Source of the DNA: Ginsengibacter hankyongi
Lineage (GTDB): Bacteria; Bacteroidota; Bacteroidia; Chitinophagales; Chitinophagaceae
Reading direction: 5' to 3'
DNA: 64,000 nucleotides
Assembly: GCF_008710285.1 (NCBI RefSeq)
Contig: NZ_VYQF01000003.1
Location: forward strand, 469,365-533,364
In this document: in pieces, positions 1 through 8,945 of the stretch
Numbering within the stretch: the stretch's first letter is position 1
Layout: each line of letters begins with the position of its first letter
The notes under the pieces: generated by a model
What the model saw: only the letters and a program-made list of their open reading frames with translations
Database searches by the model: none
Told to the model about the DNA's origin: nothing
Position numbers and translations under genes: made by a program

Positions 1-3000
1 TTTTCTCCCGGCGCTAACAATTTTGCATTGGGATAAGCCTTACGATAGGTTTCTCTTATCTGGTTTACATTGGATTTTAATGCCAGTATTACCGGCTTGT
101 TTACAATTCCAAGGCGCTTCATTTCATGAGCTGCCACGATCATCGTTAAGGTTTTACCCAGGCCTACTTCATGGTCAATCAGGGCGCCCCTGTTTTGAAT
201 GATACGCCACACCGAATTTTTTTGGGAGCTATATAAGTCTTCAATGCCTAATCTTTGTTTATCTAATCCGGGAAATTGTAAATGGCTTCCATCATATTCT
301 CTCAATACATAACAGTTGAATGTGTTGTTATAGAGATTTTCTATTTCATTTTTATCTTGCGATGGTAATTCTTTGAGCCATTCTGTAAAATGGTTGCGGA
401 TAGATTCAATCTTTTGATGCGCTAACTGTATAGCGTCGTTATCAGGAACACGGATGGTTTTATCACCTAAGTCAACCTCATAAGTATAAAATGGAGTAGT
501 ATTTTCCAGTGCATGTTCAAGCAAAGTATGGCCATACGATGTTTTGCCACTTTTGGTGGTAACAGCATATTCCTGGTTGGTTTTTGCATTGCTCCCGTTA
601 ATCTTCACTTTGAAATTATCGGTGGAAGAAAAATAGTTTATTTCTGTAGTCAGTTCAAAAAGGCTCGAAGCAAAACGATTATAATATTCCTGTGGTATCC
701 ATCTTTCGCCCAAATTGAAATCTAATAATTCAAATGGAATTTTTTCCGGCTGTATTTTTTCTAATGCCTGCAGGCTTCTTTGTAATTGTGCATTTTCAGG
801 AGCTTGTTCTGCTGCTTCTTTTGCCAGACCAAGTTTAATCACAACATTACCGCTTAAAAACTGATCAGAAGTTTCCCAGGCTTTGTTTGCAGGGTTCAAA
901 TAAATATGATCGCCTAATGCACGAATGGTTTCATTTTCTGTACCGCCAATTGCCGCCGCAATAAAATCAAGATCCACTACCCCCTTATCATTTAAGCTTT
1001 TTGCCAAAGCTTCTAAGGGATCTTCTGTATGGAATGCCACCTGCTGTATAGGCGATTGCGTAAGGATATCGGCTTTAAAATATTGATCTCCTTCTTTCCT
1101 TTCCAGGGATGCAAGTACCATAAAACCAAATGCCTCATCCTTTATAATACGGTGACGGCTAGACGCAGTATTCAACATGCCAAAGCCAGATACCATGGCA
1201 TCGTACAATTCATTCAGTTGTTTTCGTAATACTTCGCTCTCATTATCGGCAAGCTGTAAATAAGTATCTCTTACCTTGGTATATTGTTCATAAAAATCAA
1301 TATCTTTTTTATCATCCCTGGCTGGTATAAAAACAGGGTGTTCTTTTTCAGAAGCTTCATAAGAAACAAAACCTACGCTGCCATTGTGGACGATCAATGT
1401 TCCATCTTTATGATAAGGATTCGGATTGGTTAATTCATCTAATTGTCCGTCCCTTTTATTAAATGCAACATGAAACGCTGATTCCCCTTCGTTATAAAAT
1501 TGATGGGGGTATTCCTGTAACTTGTTTGATAAGTCGTTGAGCTCATGATGGATGGCGGAAGCGCTCATCCAGTTAACGGGGAATTGAACTTCGCCTATAT
1601 TAGAATAGAGTTTATAAACATATTGCTTAAAGCCTGATGATTTAGCGGTAAGCATCACAATGGCTTCATGATCCGGCTTGTCTTTGGTTTTAATAATGTT
1701 TAAAATTCTGGCACTTTGTTTTTGAACAACAGTAGCATCTAGGTCATTGATATAGGCCATAGCCCGGTTAATATTGGCTGCAGGTGCAGCATCAAATAAA
1801 CCCAATTGCACAGAAGAGTTATCGGCCTTGTTTTCAGGCATTGGCAGATAAGTGAGTTGCTTGCCTTTTGCAATCCTTTCTTTTGCCGTTACCTCTAAAA
1901 CAAATTTTTCTTTGTCGAATCGTTTAGCTATTCCCTCGCTAATCGTCGCTGCTAACTTTTCACCTATTGCATTAATATCTCCATGTTGCCAAATAGTCTC
2001 ATGGGCTTTACCATATTGATTTTTGCCGGGCTTTATCTCATCACCTAAAACTATTTCCGGGTGATTGAATACATAACTATTTACAGGATAATCTCCATAA
2101 TCGTTGTTTAACTCAATAGTATCTAAGAGTAATTGCTCACTATGCGACAAATCGATTTTGCCTGTATTTTTTTGAACAATCAACAAATGGCTGGAAGCCT
2201 CTGTGTTACCGGTATCCTTAATCAGGTTATCAGGCATTACATTCAGGCTAATAAAATCTGCACGCGTAAATAAATATTCTCTTGCCTTTTGGTTGGATGG
2301 ACTGTTTAAAAACGAATCAGTGGTGAGGTAGGCCAACAGCCCGCCTTCTTTAATTTTATCCAGGCCTTTTTCGAAAAAATAGTTATGAATCTTTCCCGAT
2401 AAATTTTCATCGCGTAATGTTTCATCATACACCCGGAAATTTCCAAATGGAATATTGCTTACTATTAAATCAAACTTCCCGTTTTCATCATGGGAAGTAT
2501 TTTCGAAACCTTTGATCTGTACAGAAACAGGAACGGGAATCGAGCTGCTGAGAGCAGTCAATACCCGTCCCGTCAGCATATCTTTTTCAACTGCTGTAAT
2601 ATTTTTTAGATCCGGAAAAGCGTTTACTGCTTCCGTTAGGAATATCCCTGCACCACTGCTGGGTTCATAAATACTTGTAGGTTTAAGTCCCTGCTCTTTT
2701 AATATATTGAATAAAGTTTGAGGTACTATGGCAGGGGTATAAAATGCAGTGAGAATACTGTTTTTAATCGAATCAATTACCTGCTTATATTCCGTTTCAT
2801 TAAAATGACTTTGCAATAACTGATGCAAAGCCATCACTTGGGGATAGAGTTGTATATCTTCTTTTGAAGCGTTGAGTTTCCTCCATTCTTCTACTGGTGC
2901 TTTTGGAAATAATATGGCCTTCAGCCCTCCGAACCCGGCATACTTTTTTAAGGTCTGCACATTTTTGTCTGAAAGCAATTGTCCTTCTTTCCATTCCAAC

Positions 3001-3056
3001 GCCATTCCTATAGCAATAATATTATCCTGTAATTTTTGCTGGCTGTTATAACTCAT
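1..3056 (-). CDS. DNA methylase-helicase of a conjugative element (partial, cut by window edge)
   Basis: An open frame runs from the ATG at 3056 off the left edge, about 1018 codons, with no stop. Around residue 132 it reads EPSSGAGIF, an AdoMet-binding motif I. Around residue 199 it reads SNIPFGNF, the catalytic (N/D)PPY-type motif of N6-adenine methylases. Near residue 967 it reads EVGLGKT, the Walker A of an SF2/SNF2 helicase, so the rest of the helicase lies beyond the window. Very large methylase-helicase fusions of this kind are common cargo of Bacteroidota conjugative transposons and resemble phage DarB antirestriction proteins. It probably modifies or protects the element's DNA, which is inference. 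The next genes (DUF1896, TraE) support an ICE setting. Confidence 0.85.
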   Translation of the reverse strand, partial: MSYNSQQKLQDNIIAIGMALEWKEGQLLSDKNVQTLKKYAGFGGLKAILFPKAPVEEWRKLNASKEDIQLYPQVMALHQLLQSHFNETEYKQVIDSIKNSILTAFYTPAIVPQTLFNILKEQGLKPTSIYEPSSGAGIFLTEAVNAFPDLKNITAVEKDMLTGRVLTALSSSIPVPVSVQIKGFENTSHDENGKFDLIVSNIPFGNFRVYDETLRDENLSGKIHNYFFEKGLDKIKEGGLLAYLTTDSFLNSPSNQKAREYLFTRADFISLNVMPDNLIKDTGNTEASSHLLIVQKNTGKIDLSHSEQLLLDTIELNNDYGDYPVNSYVFNHPEIVLGDEIKPGKNQYGKAHETIWQHGDINAIGEKLAATISEGIAKRFDKEKFVLEVTAKERIAKGKQLTYLPMPENKADNSSVQLGLFDAAPAANINRAMAYINDLDATVVQKQSARILNIIKTKDKPDHEAIVMLTAKSSGFKQYVYKLYSNIGEVQFPVNWMSASAIHHELNDLSNKLQEYPHQFYNEGESAFHVAFNKRDGQLDELTNPNPYHKDGTLIVHNGSVGFVSYEASEKEHPVFIPARDDKKDIDFYEQYTKVRDTYLQLADNESEVLRKQLNELYDAMVSGFGMLNTASSRHRIIKDEAFGFMVLASLERKEGDQYFKADILTQSPIQQVAFHTEDPLEALAKSLNDKGVVDLDFIAAAIGGTENETIRALGDHIYLNPANKAWETSDQFLSGNVVIKLGLAKEAAEQAPENAQLQRSLQALEKIQPEKIPFELLDFNLGERWIPQEYYNRFASSLFELTTEINYFSSTDNFKVKINGSNAKTNQEYAVTTKSGKTSYGHTLLEHALENTTPFYTYEVDLGDKTIRVPDNDAIQLAHQKIESIRNHFTEWLKELPSQDKNEIENLYNNTFNCYVLREYDGSHLQFPGLDKQRLGIEDLYSSQKNSVWRIIQNRGALIDHEVGLGKTLTMIVAAHEMKRLGIVNKPVILALKSNVNQIRETYRKAYPNAKLLAPGE

Positions 3057-3063
3057 GACTCAT

Positions 3064-3088
3064 ACTTGTCTGCCGACAGGCAGGTTTT
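3064..3088. repeat. small dispersed palindromic repeat
   Basis: The gap between the DUF1896 stop and the methylase-helicase start holds overlapping short inverted repeats (TGTC/GACA and TGCC/GGCA). A related sequence (CCCGCAGACGGG) sits at about 11985-11996. Such short palindromes are scattered between genes in Bacteroidota genomes. A role as a small hairpin between co-transcribed genes is possible but not shown. Confidence 0.4.
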
Positions 3089-3519
3089 TACTTGTTGCTT
3101 TCTAAGTATTCAGCAATAGCTCCTGTAACCGAATATTTTAATTCCCTGTTATCTTCATTTTCCAATGTAAATCCTACGGCATCGAATAAGGGCTGGCTGT
3201 ATTTTATGAGGTTAATTACTTCAAATTGTAAGGTTCCTGAATTTTGTAAGCGCCTGTAAGTGGCTTCAAATTCTTCTTCGAGTATGCCATAGATATAATG
3301 ATACTTTGAAGGCCGCAAATCCTCCGTTAGTATGTCCATGCAGGCCTCTTCAATAATATAAGCAGGCTGTTTTCCGGTTTCCTGTAGTAAACCATCTACT
3401 AACTTTATTTTATCGGATAGGTATTCAGTTACCTTCTTTTCTTCCTCCAATTGAACTAGTATATCGGGGTTGTTCTCCCGTATGTAGTCATGAAGTTTTT
3501 TTATTAGTATCTTTTGCAT
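3088..3519 (-). CDS. DUF1896 family protein
   Basis: This 143-residue acidic, mostly helical protein has no signal peptide or membrane segment. Its length and the N-terminal pattern (KLHDYIRENNPDIL) match DUF1896, a family of unknown function found almost only on Bacteroidota conjugative transposons beside the large methylase-helicase. Here it lies 31 bp upstream of that gene on the same strand, so the two are probably co-transcribed. Family assignment is from recognition of the sequence. The biochemical role is unknown. Confidence 0.75.
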   Translation of the reverse strand: MQKILIKKLHDYIRENNPDILVQLEEEKKVTEYLSDKIKLVDGLLQETGKQPAYIIEEACMDILTEDLRPSKYHYIYGILEEEFEATYRRLQNSGTLQFEVINLIKYSQPLFDAVGFTLENEDNRELKYSVTGAIAEYLESNK

Positions 3520-3576
3520 GTGATTTAGATTTTATTAAATTGTCTATTGACCATTCACGATTGACCATTCCCTCCC

Positions 3577-3924
3577 TTATATCCCAAAGAATGATTTTAT
3601 AACGGTAGCAACCACCACTAAAAAGACACAACTCCCAAACCATGCAGCGGCAACTTTTCCGGTATCATGATCACCTGCATTCCATTTCTGGTACACTTTT
3701 ACAGCACCGATTAATCCTACAATCGCTCCTACTGCATACATTAAATTAGTTCCCGCGTCAAAGTATCCACGCACCTTAGTATTGGCCTCATTGATTCCGG
3801 CATTGCCGTCCTGGGCATACAAATAAACTAACTGGAAAAAGTAAAAAACAACAAAACAAATAACATTCTTTTTCCCTCTTTTAATTAACCCGGCCTGCAC
3901 TGGTTTGATTCTTTGCATTTTCAT
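3577..3924 (-). CDS. traE: conjugal transfer protein TraE (DUF4134)
   Basis: This 115-residue protein has an N-terminal hydrophobic segment (about 22-38) and two further membrane segments (MYAVGAIVGLIGAVKVY, and the C-terminal SCVFLVVVATVIKSFF). The glycine-rich YAVGAIVGLIGAVKVYQKW core is typical of DUF4134, the TraE protein of CTnDOT-type elements, a small inner-membrane part of the mating apparatus. Usual family length is about 100 residues, so a start a few codons downstream is possible. It follows the 163-residue membrane protein on the same strand, as in other Bacteroidota transfer regions. Confidence 0.85.
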   Translation of the reverse strand: MKMQRIKPVQAGLIKRGKKNVICFVVFYFFQLVYLYAQDGNAGINEANTKVRGYFDAGTNLMYAVGAIVGLIGAVKVYQKWNAGDHDTGKVAAAWFGSCVFLVVVATVIKSFFGI

Positions 3925-3964
3925 ATTCTTGATTTTAATTTTAAAAAAAAAGCTCCACTCATTC

Positions 3965-4456
3965 TTACCTTATCCACAACTGATTGATTTCCTCTTTACT
4001 GAGATGAATGGAGCATATACTTTCACACATCATGCGTATGTAATTATTTATAGCCTCCTGTTGTTGTATTCTCTTTACAGTACTATTATTCTTTAGAACT
4101 AATTGTAGGGATTGCATAATTTCTTCCCTGATAAAACTTTTTGATTTAGCTTTTTCCAAGTTTGATCTAATCTCCTGTTGCACCTGGTTAATAATATCAC
4201 GGGAATCAATATCAAGATCTACAAGATCTTTTTCATCTTGATCAGCCAGATGGGAATCAATATTAATAACCCGTTTCCTACCTGGATAGTTAATATCTTT
4301 AATGAGGTTAATAATGTCGTTCCTATAAAAAACTAAAATGAGAATTACGTAATAACAAAAAATAATAACCAGTATAAAAATGGAATATTCTTTCCATGAG
4401 ATATTTGTAAGCATCTTAAAGTATTTGATGATTCTTACACAAATATCTGAAGGCAA
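3965..4456 (-). CDS. membrane-anchored protein of the conjugation region
   Basis: This 163-residue protein has one strong membrane segment near the N-terminus (FILVIIFCYYVILILVF), followed by a charged, helical, probably cytoplasmic domain. A second ATG at 4414 (MLTNISWKEY) gives a more usual N-tail and may be the real start. It lies 40 bp upstream of traE on the same strand. Proteins of this size and topology often precede TraE in CTnDOT-like elements, but I do not recognise a named family. The role is inferred from position only. Confidence 0.6.
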   Translation of the reverse strand: MPSDICVRIIKYFKMLTNISWKEYSIFILVIIFCYYVILILVFYRNDIINLIKDINYPGRKRVINIDSHLADQDEKDLVDLDIDSRDIINQVQQEIRSNLEKAKSKSFIREEIMQSLQLVLKNNSTVKRIQQQEAINNYIRMMCESICSIHLSKEEINQLWIR

Positions 4457-4632
4457 AAAGCCCTTCTTTCACACTATCAACCGTATTCGGTAAAAAATAA
4501 TTTCATTTTTTGAAAACAAACTGGTGCCTGATAAAGAATAATACAAAAAAGGCAGCGAAATGGCCCGAGGAAGATTAGGATGAGTTAGTGTAAACAGGTA
4601 TTTGCGTCTATAGTTAACAGTTATATACAGGA

Positions 4633-5289
4633 TCAAAATGAAGGGTCGATTGCAGGCTTTTCCTTGAAATTCGCGGGGTCAAACATATATTCATACCCCT
4701 CTTCACCCGTCACGGATTTAAACATATATCTTCCAAATTTGAATAGTAAAGTCCATGACCAGATTCTTGAATTTGTGGAAATATCTTTTATCACGGGCAT
4801 AAATAACACATATCCAAGTGTCCTACCGGGAAAACGTTTATCGAAAAAAATAAAGGTATTTTTTTTCTGAAATCCAGTTAAACCATTATAAACTAAAGTA
4901 TCATTACTAATGCGTATAGGCATAAGTGTTACATTCTCAGCCAGTTTATCTTTTTGATGCTCCTTCAGATAGTTATAGAACGTGGTCACCTCTTTCTTTA
5001 AAGTTTGCGCCTGGCTCGTTGTAAGATCTTTTTCATTTGGTATTGCCAAGTTTGAACTGCGAGGTTTTTTATTGACAAAAACATAGTGCAGTAATATATA
5101 TTTTATATGGCTTGCATCGCCAATATCTTCATTTTTATTTATAGAATTTACCAGGTAATTTTTGAAATCATTAAATAAGTTAACGCTATTTTGTTCGCCG
5201 GGGCTAAGACTTCTTTTTTGTGAACTACAAGCATCAGTAATTATGAGTAGGAATATCACAAGAAAATATTTTCTGTTTTTCATAATCAT
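4633..5289 (-). CDS. hypothetical lipoprotein (ICE cargo)
   Basis: This 218-residue protein starts with a lipoprotein signal (hydrophobic core, then ITDAC with Cys21). MKNRKYFLV, two codons later, may be the real start. The rest is a soluble domain with no motif I recognise. It is 12 bp downstream of the 443-residue lipoprotein on the same strand, so the two are probably translated from one message and act together in the envelope. A pairing such as effector plus protective partner is speculation. Neither gene is a standard transfer gene, which suggests cargo. Confidence 0.65.
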   Translation of the reverse strand: MIMKNRKYFLVIFLLIITDACSSQKRSLSPGEQNSVNLFNDFKNYLVNSINKNEDIGDASHIKYILLHYVFVNKKPRSSNLAIPNEKDLTTSQAQTLKKEVTTFYNYLKEHQKDKLAENVTLMPIRISNDTLVYNGLTGFQKKNTFIFFDKRFPGRTLGYVLFMPVIKDISTNSRIWSWTLLFKFGRYMFKSVTGEEGYEYMFDPANFKEKPAIDPSF

Positions 5290-5301
5290 TATTTTATAAT
5301 T

Positions 5302-6633
5302 TCATCCGCAGGTCCCTGCTTTTCCTTTTGGATATTGATTATTGGAATTACTTACAGTTCTTGTAATTTTCCTGTTCCCGTTTTGAGAACTAAAATTATC
5401 AAGATTCATATTTCTGATGTCTTCGCCCAAATCTCCGGGGTCATTACCACTAAAAAGCGTTTCATCCGCTTTTGTAGAGGGCAAATTAACATTAATACTT
5501 TTTAAAGCATCCATCGCCGAATTAGTACAGTTAAAATTATTTAAATCATATTGCAGGGCTTGCTGATCCTCAATTCTACCAATTACTGTGTTCATCTCAG
5601 GTCCGGTAACAACAAAGGTTAATGTTACATCATAAGGAGTATAGCTATCCTCTCCAAAAACAGACTCATCGGTTTCGCTTCCAGGCTTTACAGTATTTCT
5701 TGGATAAAACCCTACATTACGGATAACAGAACTTCCATCGGCATTATGTTGCTCGAGTGTCAGGTAAGTATGTCCTACCGGAAAGGAAGATAGAGGATTA
5801 ATGATATCTCTCGTTCCGGGGTCAGGTTGATTAACATTCACTGAAATACTGTAAGTTGAAGTGGCATCAATACTAAAACATCTTAATTCTTTTCCAAGAT
5901 CCAATATTGGTTCATCCGGGCTATAAAATGTTGGAGAAAACACCACAGGGGTATATCCTGAACTGGAAGAATTGATGTCACCCCCACCGCCACCAGAACC
6001 AGCTGTGAAATAATCATAACTCGACGAAGGCATTTGATCTAATAGCCAATACCAGCTGAAGTAATCGACGCCACTACTATTTACATCGTAATAAATTATT
6101 ACTTCCGGAAGTACAGCGCTTTCTTTCTCCAGACTGGAAGGTGTTTTCCTTTTAGGTAAATATTGGCTCTTATCAAAATAGGTATCGTCAAATTTTGAAA
6201 TGGTTTTATACATAGTTTCATTTTTGACGACTTTATTACTATCCACTTTTAATGTCGTCATAGAAACATCATCAATGCGATCAATAAATATTTCTCCACT
6301 CCGATAATGTGAAGAGCCTTTTAAACCGGACAGATCAATCCAATTACCGAAATAACCTGACTTGGTTTTCTTCAATAATAAGAATTTAGTGTCGTCATTC
6401 CCTCTTTCAAAAACCAGGATGCCTGCATTTCCATATCTATTCGTTAGTATCTTACTTTTTGAAAAATCTAGTTGGTTAAATCGATATGATGAAAGATAGA
6501 ATTGCAAATATTGTACCGCTGAGTCAAAAAAGGGAGTGGAAGTACCGGTAACGCTAGAAGGAAGGCTATGTTTTTTACATCCATAAAAAAAACTTGCAAT
6601 GAGAACTGCAGTTAACATAATTGAATTTTTCAT
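5302..6633 (-). CDS. lipoprotein with a possible papain-like C-terminal domain
   Basis: This 443-residue protein has a lipoprotein signal ending FFYGC (Cys19). A middle region is rich in Gly and Ser. The C-terminal 170 residues hold GHTYLTLEQ (near residue 286) and NFNCTNSA (near residue 366). A His on a strand followed by a Cys starting a helix is the order seen in circularly permuted papain-like (NlpC/LRAT-type) domains, so a cell-wall or lipid hydrolase is possible, but I cannot confirm the fold. The smaller lipoprotein gene follows after 12 bp. The N-terminal part has no recognised domain. Confidence 0.6.
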   Translation of the reverse strand: MKNSIMLTAVLIASFFYGCKKHSLPSSVTGTSTPFFDSAVQYLQFYLSSYRFNQLDFSKSKILTNRYGNAGILVFERGNDDTKFLLLKKTKSGYFGNWIDLSGLKGSSHYRSGEIFIDRIDDVSMTTLKVDSNKVVKNETMYKTISKFDDTYFDKSQYLPKRKTPSSLEKESAVLPEVIIYYDVNSSGVDYFSWYWLLDQMPSSSYDYFTAGSGGGGGDINSSSSGYTPVVFSPTFYSPDEPILDLGKELRCFSIDATSTYSISVNVNQPDPGTRDIINPLSSFPVGHTYLTLEQHNADGSSVIRNVGFYPRNTVKPGSETDESVFGEDSYTPYDVTLTFVVTGPEMNTVIGRIEDQQALQYDLNNFNCTNSAMDALKSINVNLPSTKADETLFSGNDPGDLGEDIRNMNLDNFSSQNGNRKITRTVSNSNNQYPKGKAGTCG

Positions 6634-6724
6634 AAATAGTCTTTTCAGCTAAACTAATTATTGAAACTTTAGATTTTCTTGATAAATGTCAATTTAATGA
6701 ATTGCTTTTTTCTTTATATGATAA

Positions 6725-7591
6725 TCATTTAAACTTCGGATTTTCATCAGTTTCATCCATTCTTTGTATCAGGCGCTCTTTCAATTGATCGAGAAAGGTT
6801 GTCCGGTTTATCTTACGAATTCTCATCTCCTGGAACACCCTGTAATAATTTCCCAGATCTATATTGAACAACGCTTCAAAATGGCTGGCCAATTGCTTAA
6901 GGTCTATTGTTCCGTTATTACATGACCCCGCAGACTGTAAAGCATATAATAATTCTACCAGCGAAACCTTTGACCCCGTCCAGTTAACACCTGCCCGGGA
7001 TAACGAAGGTTGTCCGCCAGATAAATCGCGTTGTATTTCCAGCTTCGCCAATGTAGAGTTGATGAATTCTGAAAGCAATTCATATGCGATGATCTTTGAA
7101 ATTTTATGATCATATACTGTACTAAAGCTCAGGTCAGTCTCATATTCTTCAAAATTCATCAATAGCCACGAGTCGGGCTCCTTTCGCAGAAAATACATTT
7201 CATCCATAGAAGTTGCCTGTGACCGATAGTACGTTAAGAATTCATAATTGTCGTTCAAGTAATCATTTATCTTTCTCAGCTCATTAAGGTAATAGCTCCT
7301 GCTGTCGAGCACAGCTGAAATTGGAAGGTGAGATTGTATACGCGCCAGTTTCTGGTGGTAAATTAACTTGCTGTAGAATTTCGGTTTCTGGTGCTTAAAA
7401 AAGTTAATCTCTTCTTCTTTGGTAGTGAATTTATAATTTTGAACGAAAGCCTTAAGTTTAGAAATAGCATTCAAAATAACATGTGACGATAAACGAAATT
7501 TCTGTAAATCAGAACCCGATGAAGCACCTATTTCGGCTAAACTTAGTTCCATTTCTTCATAAAGAGATATTGTAAATTCACTTACGCTCAT
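6725..7591 (-). CDS. rteC: RteC-type regulator of conjugative element excision/transfer
   Basis: About 288 residues from the ATG at 7591 (MSVSEFTISLYEEM). An upstream ATG at 7642 would add 17 hydrophobic residues unusual for the family. The all-helical sequence, the FLTYYRSQATSMDEMYFLR stretch and the C-terminal YYRVFQEMRIRK...RTTFLDQLKERL pattern match RteC, the CTnDOT protein that activates excision genes in the tetracycline-RteAB cascade. Length matches the family (about 280). It is the last recognisable gene of the element on this side. No rteA/rteB is in view. Confidence 0.8.
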   Translation of the reverse strand: MSVSEFTISLYEEMELSLAEIGASSGSDLQKFRLSSHVILNAISKLKAFVQNYKFTTKEEEINFFKHQKPKFYSKLIYHQKLARIQSHLPISAVLDSRSYYLNELRKINDYLNDNYEFLTYYRSQATSMDEMYFLRKEPDSWLLMNFEEYETDLSFSTVYDHKISKIIAYELLSEFINSTLAKLEIQRDLSGGQPSLSRAGVNWTGSKVSLVELLYALQSAGSCNNGTIDLKQLASHFEALFNIDLGNYYRVFQEMRIRKINRTTFLDQLKERLIQRMDETDENPKFK

Positions 7592-7704
7592 AACTGTTAT
7601 CAATTTGAAACCCAAACGAGCAAGGGCTATTTTAAAAAACAAATACCATTTGAATTTTCAATGTAAAGTTACGTAACGGAAGAAAAAGGGTAGTTTGATA
7701 AAAA

Positions 7705-7757
7705 TCAATTATTTACACTGGAAGCTCTTACCCTGCTTAATGTTTCGTCAGTATTCG
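7705..7757 (-). pseudogene. 3' remnant of a Crp/Fnr-family regulator gene
   Basis: Read on the minus strand this encodes TDETLSRVRASSVNN and a stop. The intact Crp/Fnr gene at 10951-11595 ends TEETLSRIRASRINNHA, so both DNA and protein match over the recognition-helix tail. Upstream of this tail the similarity stops at once and no reading frame continues. It is therefore a truncated duplicate, left where DNA was inserted or recombined beside the conjugative element. Confidence 0.7.
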
Positions 7758-7957
7758 CCTTCCTGGCGGATGTTGTCAAGACATTTATGAAGCGTTAGTA
7801 AATGTGACAATTAACTTTATTTATCAGCAGCTGGCCGGCTGGAACTTTGGCAACGGTTATGGGCAAACGAAAATATATTTTCAGACCTGCGTAAAAGCGT
7901 GGCCGTTACAAGCAAGTTTATGGCCCACCACCCAGCAGTTCTGGCAGGCCTTCATTT

Positions 7958-8062
7958 TTGAGCTTTTGTGCATACCTTCAATATGGTTTTCATTTGGCTA
8001 ACAGTATGGGCTGGACGTTATAAATTTCCAGCACAGCACTAAGCCCTACCGTAGCTGCCATT
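7958..8062 (+). repeat. imperfect direct repeat, left copy
   Basis: Two blocks match the copy at 8666-8798: CTTCATTTTTGAGC..TTTTG, and then GGCTAAC followed by about 60 bp ending in GTAGCTGCCA. The second block can fold, with GGGCT pairing with AGCCC. The copy ends 11 bp before the start codon of the gene at 8074. Together the two copies bracket a single gene, as in cassette-like arrangements. No integrase is present in the window. Confidence 0.6.
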
Positions 8063-8073
8063 AGTGTAACACC

Positions 8074-8583
8074 ATGAAACTATTTGGATTAATAATATTG
8101 ACGCTTTTTGCTACTGTCACTTTTGGACAAACCAAATCTTCCGTTAACCCCCCAAAAAAACCACTTTCTGCATTCAAACTATCATTAACGACATTTAATC
8201 ATGCTACCTTACTTTTTAAAGGAACTACAACATATATATTGACAGCCAAGTCTATTAAAATTATTAAAACATCTCTTGGAAAAAAGAAGGGCACTATTGT
8301 TTTTTCAAAGCCGCTGCTAAGTTTTCAAGAGTCGTCTGCTTCCATTAACAATTTTGGACTTGACTCTCTTAAAGACCGTTACGATAACTATTGTGTTATG
8401 GTGACTAGTGGTGACGAATTTTTTTTAGACTACAATGGCTATTCAATGAAAAAGAATATAAGCCTACACCATTATTATTTAAAGGCATTAGATGACATTA
8501 TCAATATCATTAATTCTTACTTGCCCAAAAGTTACCAATTTCGGTATTTAGAAAAAAATACGAGACAAGATTGCGACCCTTGA
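8074..8583 (+). CDS. small secreted protein of unknown function, flanked by direct repeats
   Basis: This 169-residue protein has a clear signal peptide (MKLFGLIILTLFATVTFGQ, cleavage probably after Gly18). The mature part is basic and strand-rich, with two Cys (one near residue 109, one at the C-terminus) and no family I recognise. It stands alone, is oriented against its neighbours and lies between two imperfect 100-130 bp direct repeats, which suggests it moved as a unit. Envelope or extracellular location is inferred from the signal peptide. Confidence 0.65.
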   Translation: MKLFGLIILTLFATVTFGQTKSSVNPPKKPLSAFKLSLTTFNHATLLFKGTTTYILTAKSIKIIKTSLGKKKGTIVFSKPLLSFQESSASINNFGLDSLKDRYDNYCVMVTSGDEFFLDYNGYSMKKNISLHHYYLKALDDIINIINSYLPKSYQFRYLEKNTRQDCDP

Positions 8584-8665
8584 TAGCGGCAGCTTTCATG
8601 AACTGCTATGCTTGCCGTGCAAACCCTCATCTTTTGTAACGCTATCGGCGGTGGTTCCAGCCGAC

Positions 8666-8798
8666 TTTCATTTTTGAGCCTTTGTATTTTTCCTCATCTA
8701 TAGTTATTAAACCCGATTGCTATCGGGTGGGCTAACGGTCTGGGCTGAACGATATAAAATTCCGGCACAGCAGACCCTGCCGTAAGCTGCCAATTCCA
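8666..8798 (+). repeat. imperfect direct repeat, right copy
   Basis: This copy matches 7958-8062 in two blocks and carries an extra hairpin between them (CCCGAT-TGCT-ATCGGG, 8712-8727). The second block has arms ACGG...CCGT and GGGC...GACCC that can pair. It starts about 80 bp after the stop of the gene at 8074 and ends about 90 bp before the remnant SRPBCC start at 8943. Confidence 0.6.
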
Positions 8799-8889
8799 TC
8801 TTTTTCCAAGGACGAAAATAAATTCTTGAGTTAATACAGAATTTATAAAATCGTTTAAAATCAAAATATATATTTGGCATCAGATAGAT

Positions 8890-8943
8890 TTCGCCAGCAC
8901 TAATATGTACCGTAATGCTGCGGTTGAAATTTTGCTTTGCCAT
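8890..8943 (-). pseudogene. 5' remnant of an SRPBCC (AHSA1-like) gene
   Basis: Directly after the tandem SRPBCC gene (stop 8946, next ATG 8943) the minus strand encodes MAKQNFNRSITVHISAGE, a typical first strand of an SRPBCC/AHSA1 domain. After about 18 codons the resemblance ends and the frame runs into the repeat region. This looks like the fourth gene of the operon, truncated by the rearrangement that brought in the repeat-flanked gene. Without homologues I cannot exclude a short functional peptide. Confidence 0.45.
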
Positions 8944-8945
8944 AT

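Larger units (their letters stand above)
7643..8073. other. intergenic stretch with element boundary and repeat
   Basis: No complete gene is supported here. The stretch holds the Crp/Fnr 3' remnant (7705-7757), a hairpin-forming GGCAACGG...CCGTTAC segment at about 7843-7905 and the left copy of the direct repeat (7958-8062). It is the likely junction between the conjugative element and the chromosome or a mosaic region. No tRNA gene or clear att site was seen. Confidence 0.5.

Noticed and set aside
7804..8001. 65-codon plus-strand frame with many Trp and Phe
   Set aside because: It overlaps the direct repeat and has no family resemblance. Its unusual composition looks like noise.
7999..8062. 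Integron attC site
   Set aside because: GGCTAAC is present but the matching GTTRRRY end is not at the expected place, and no integrase gene is in the window. It is kept only as an imperfect repeat.
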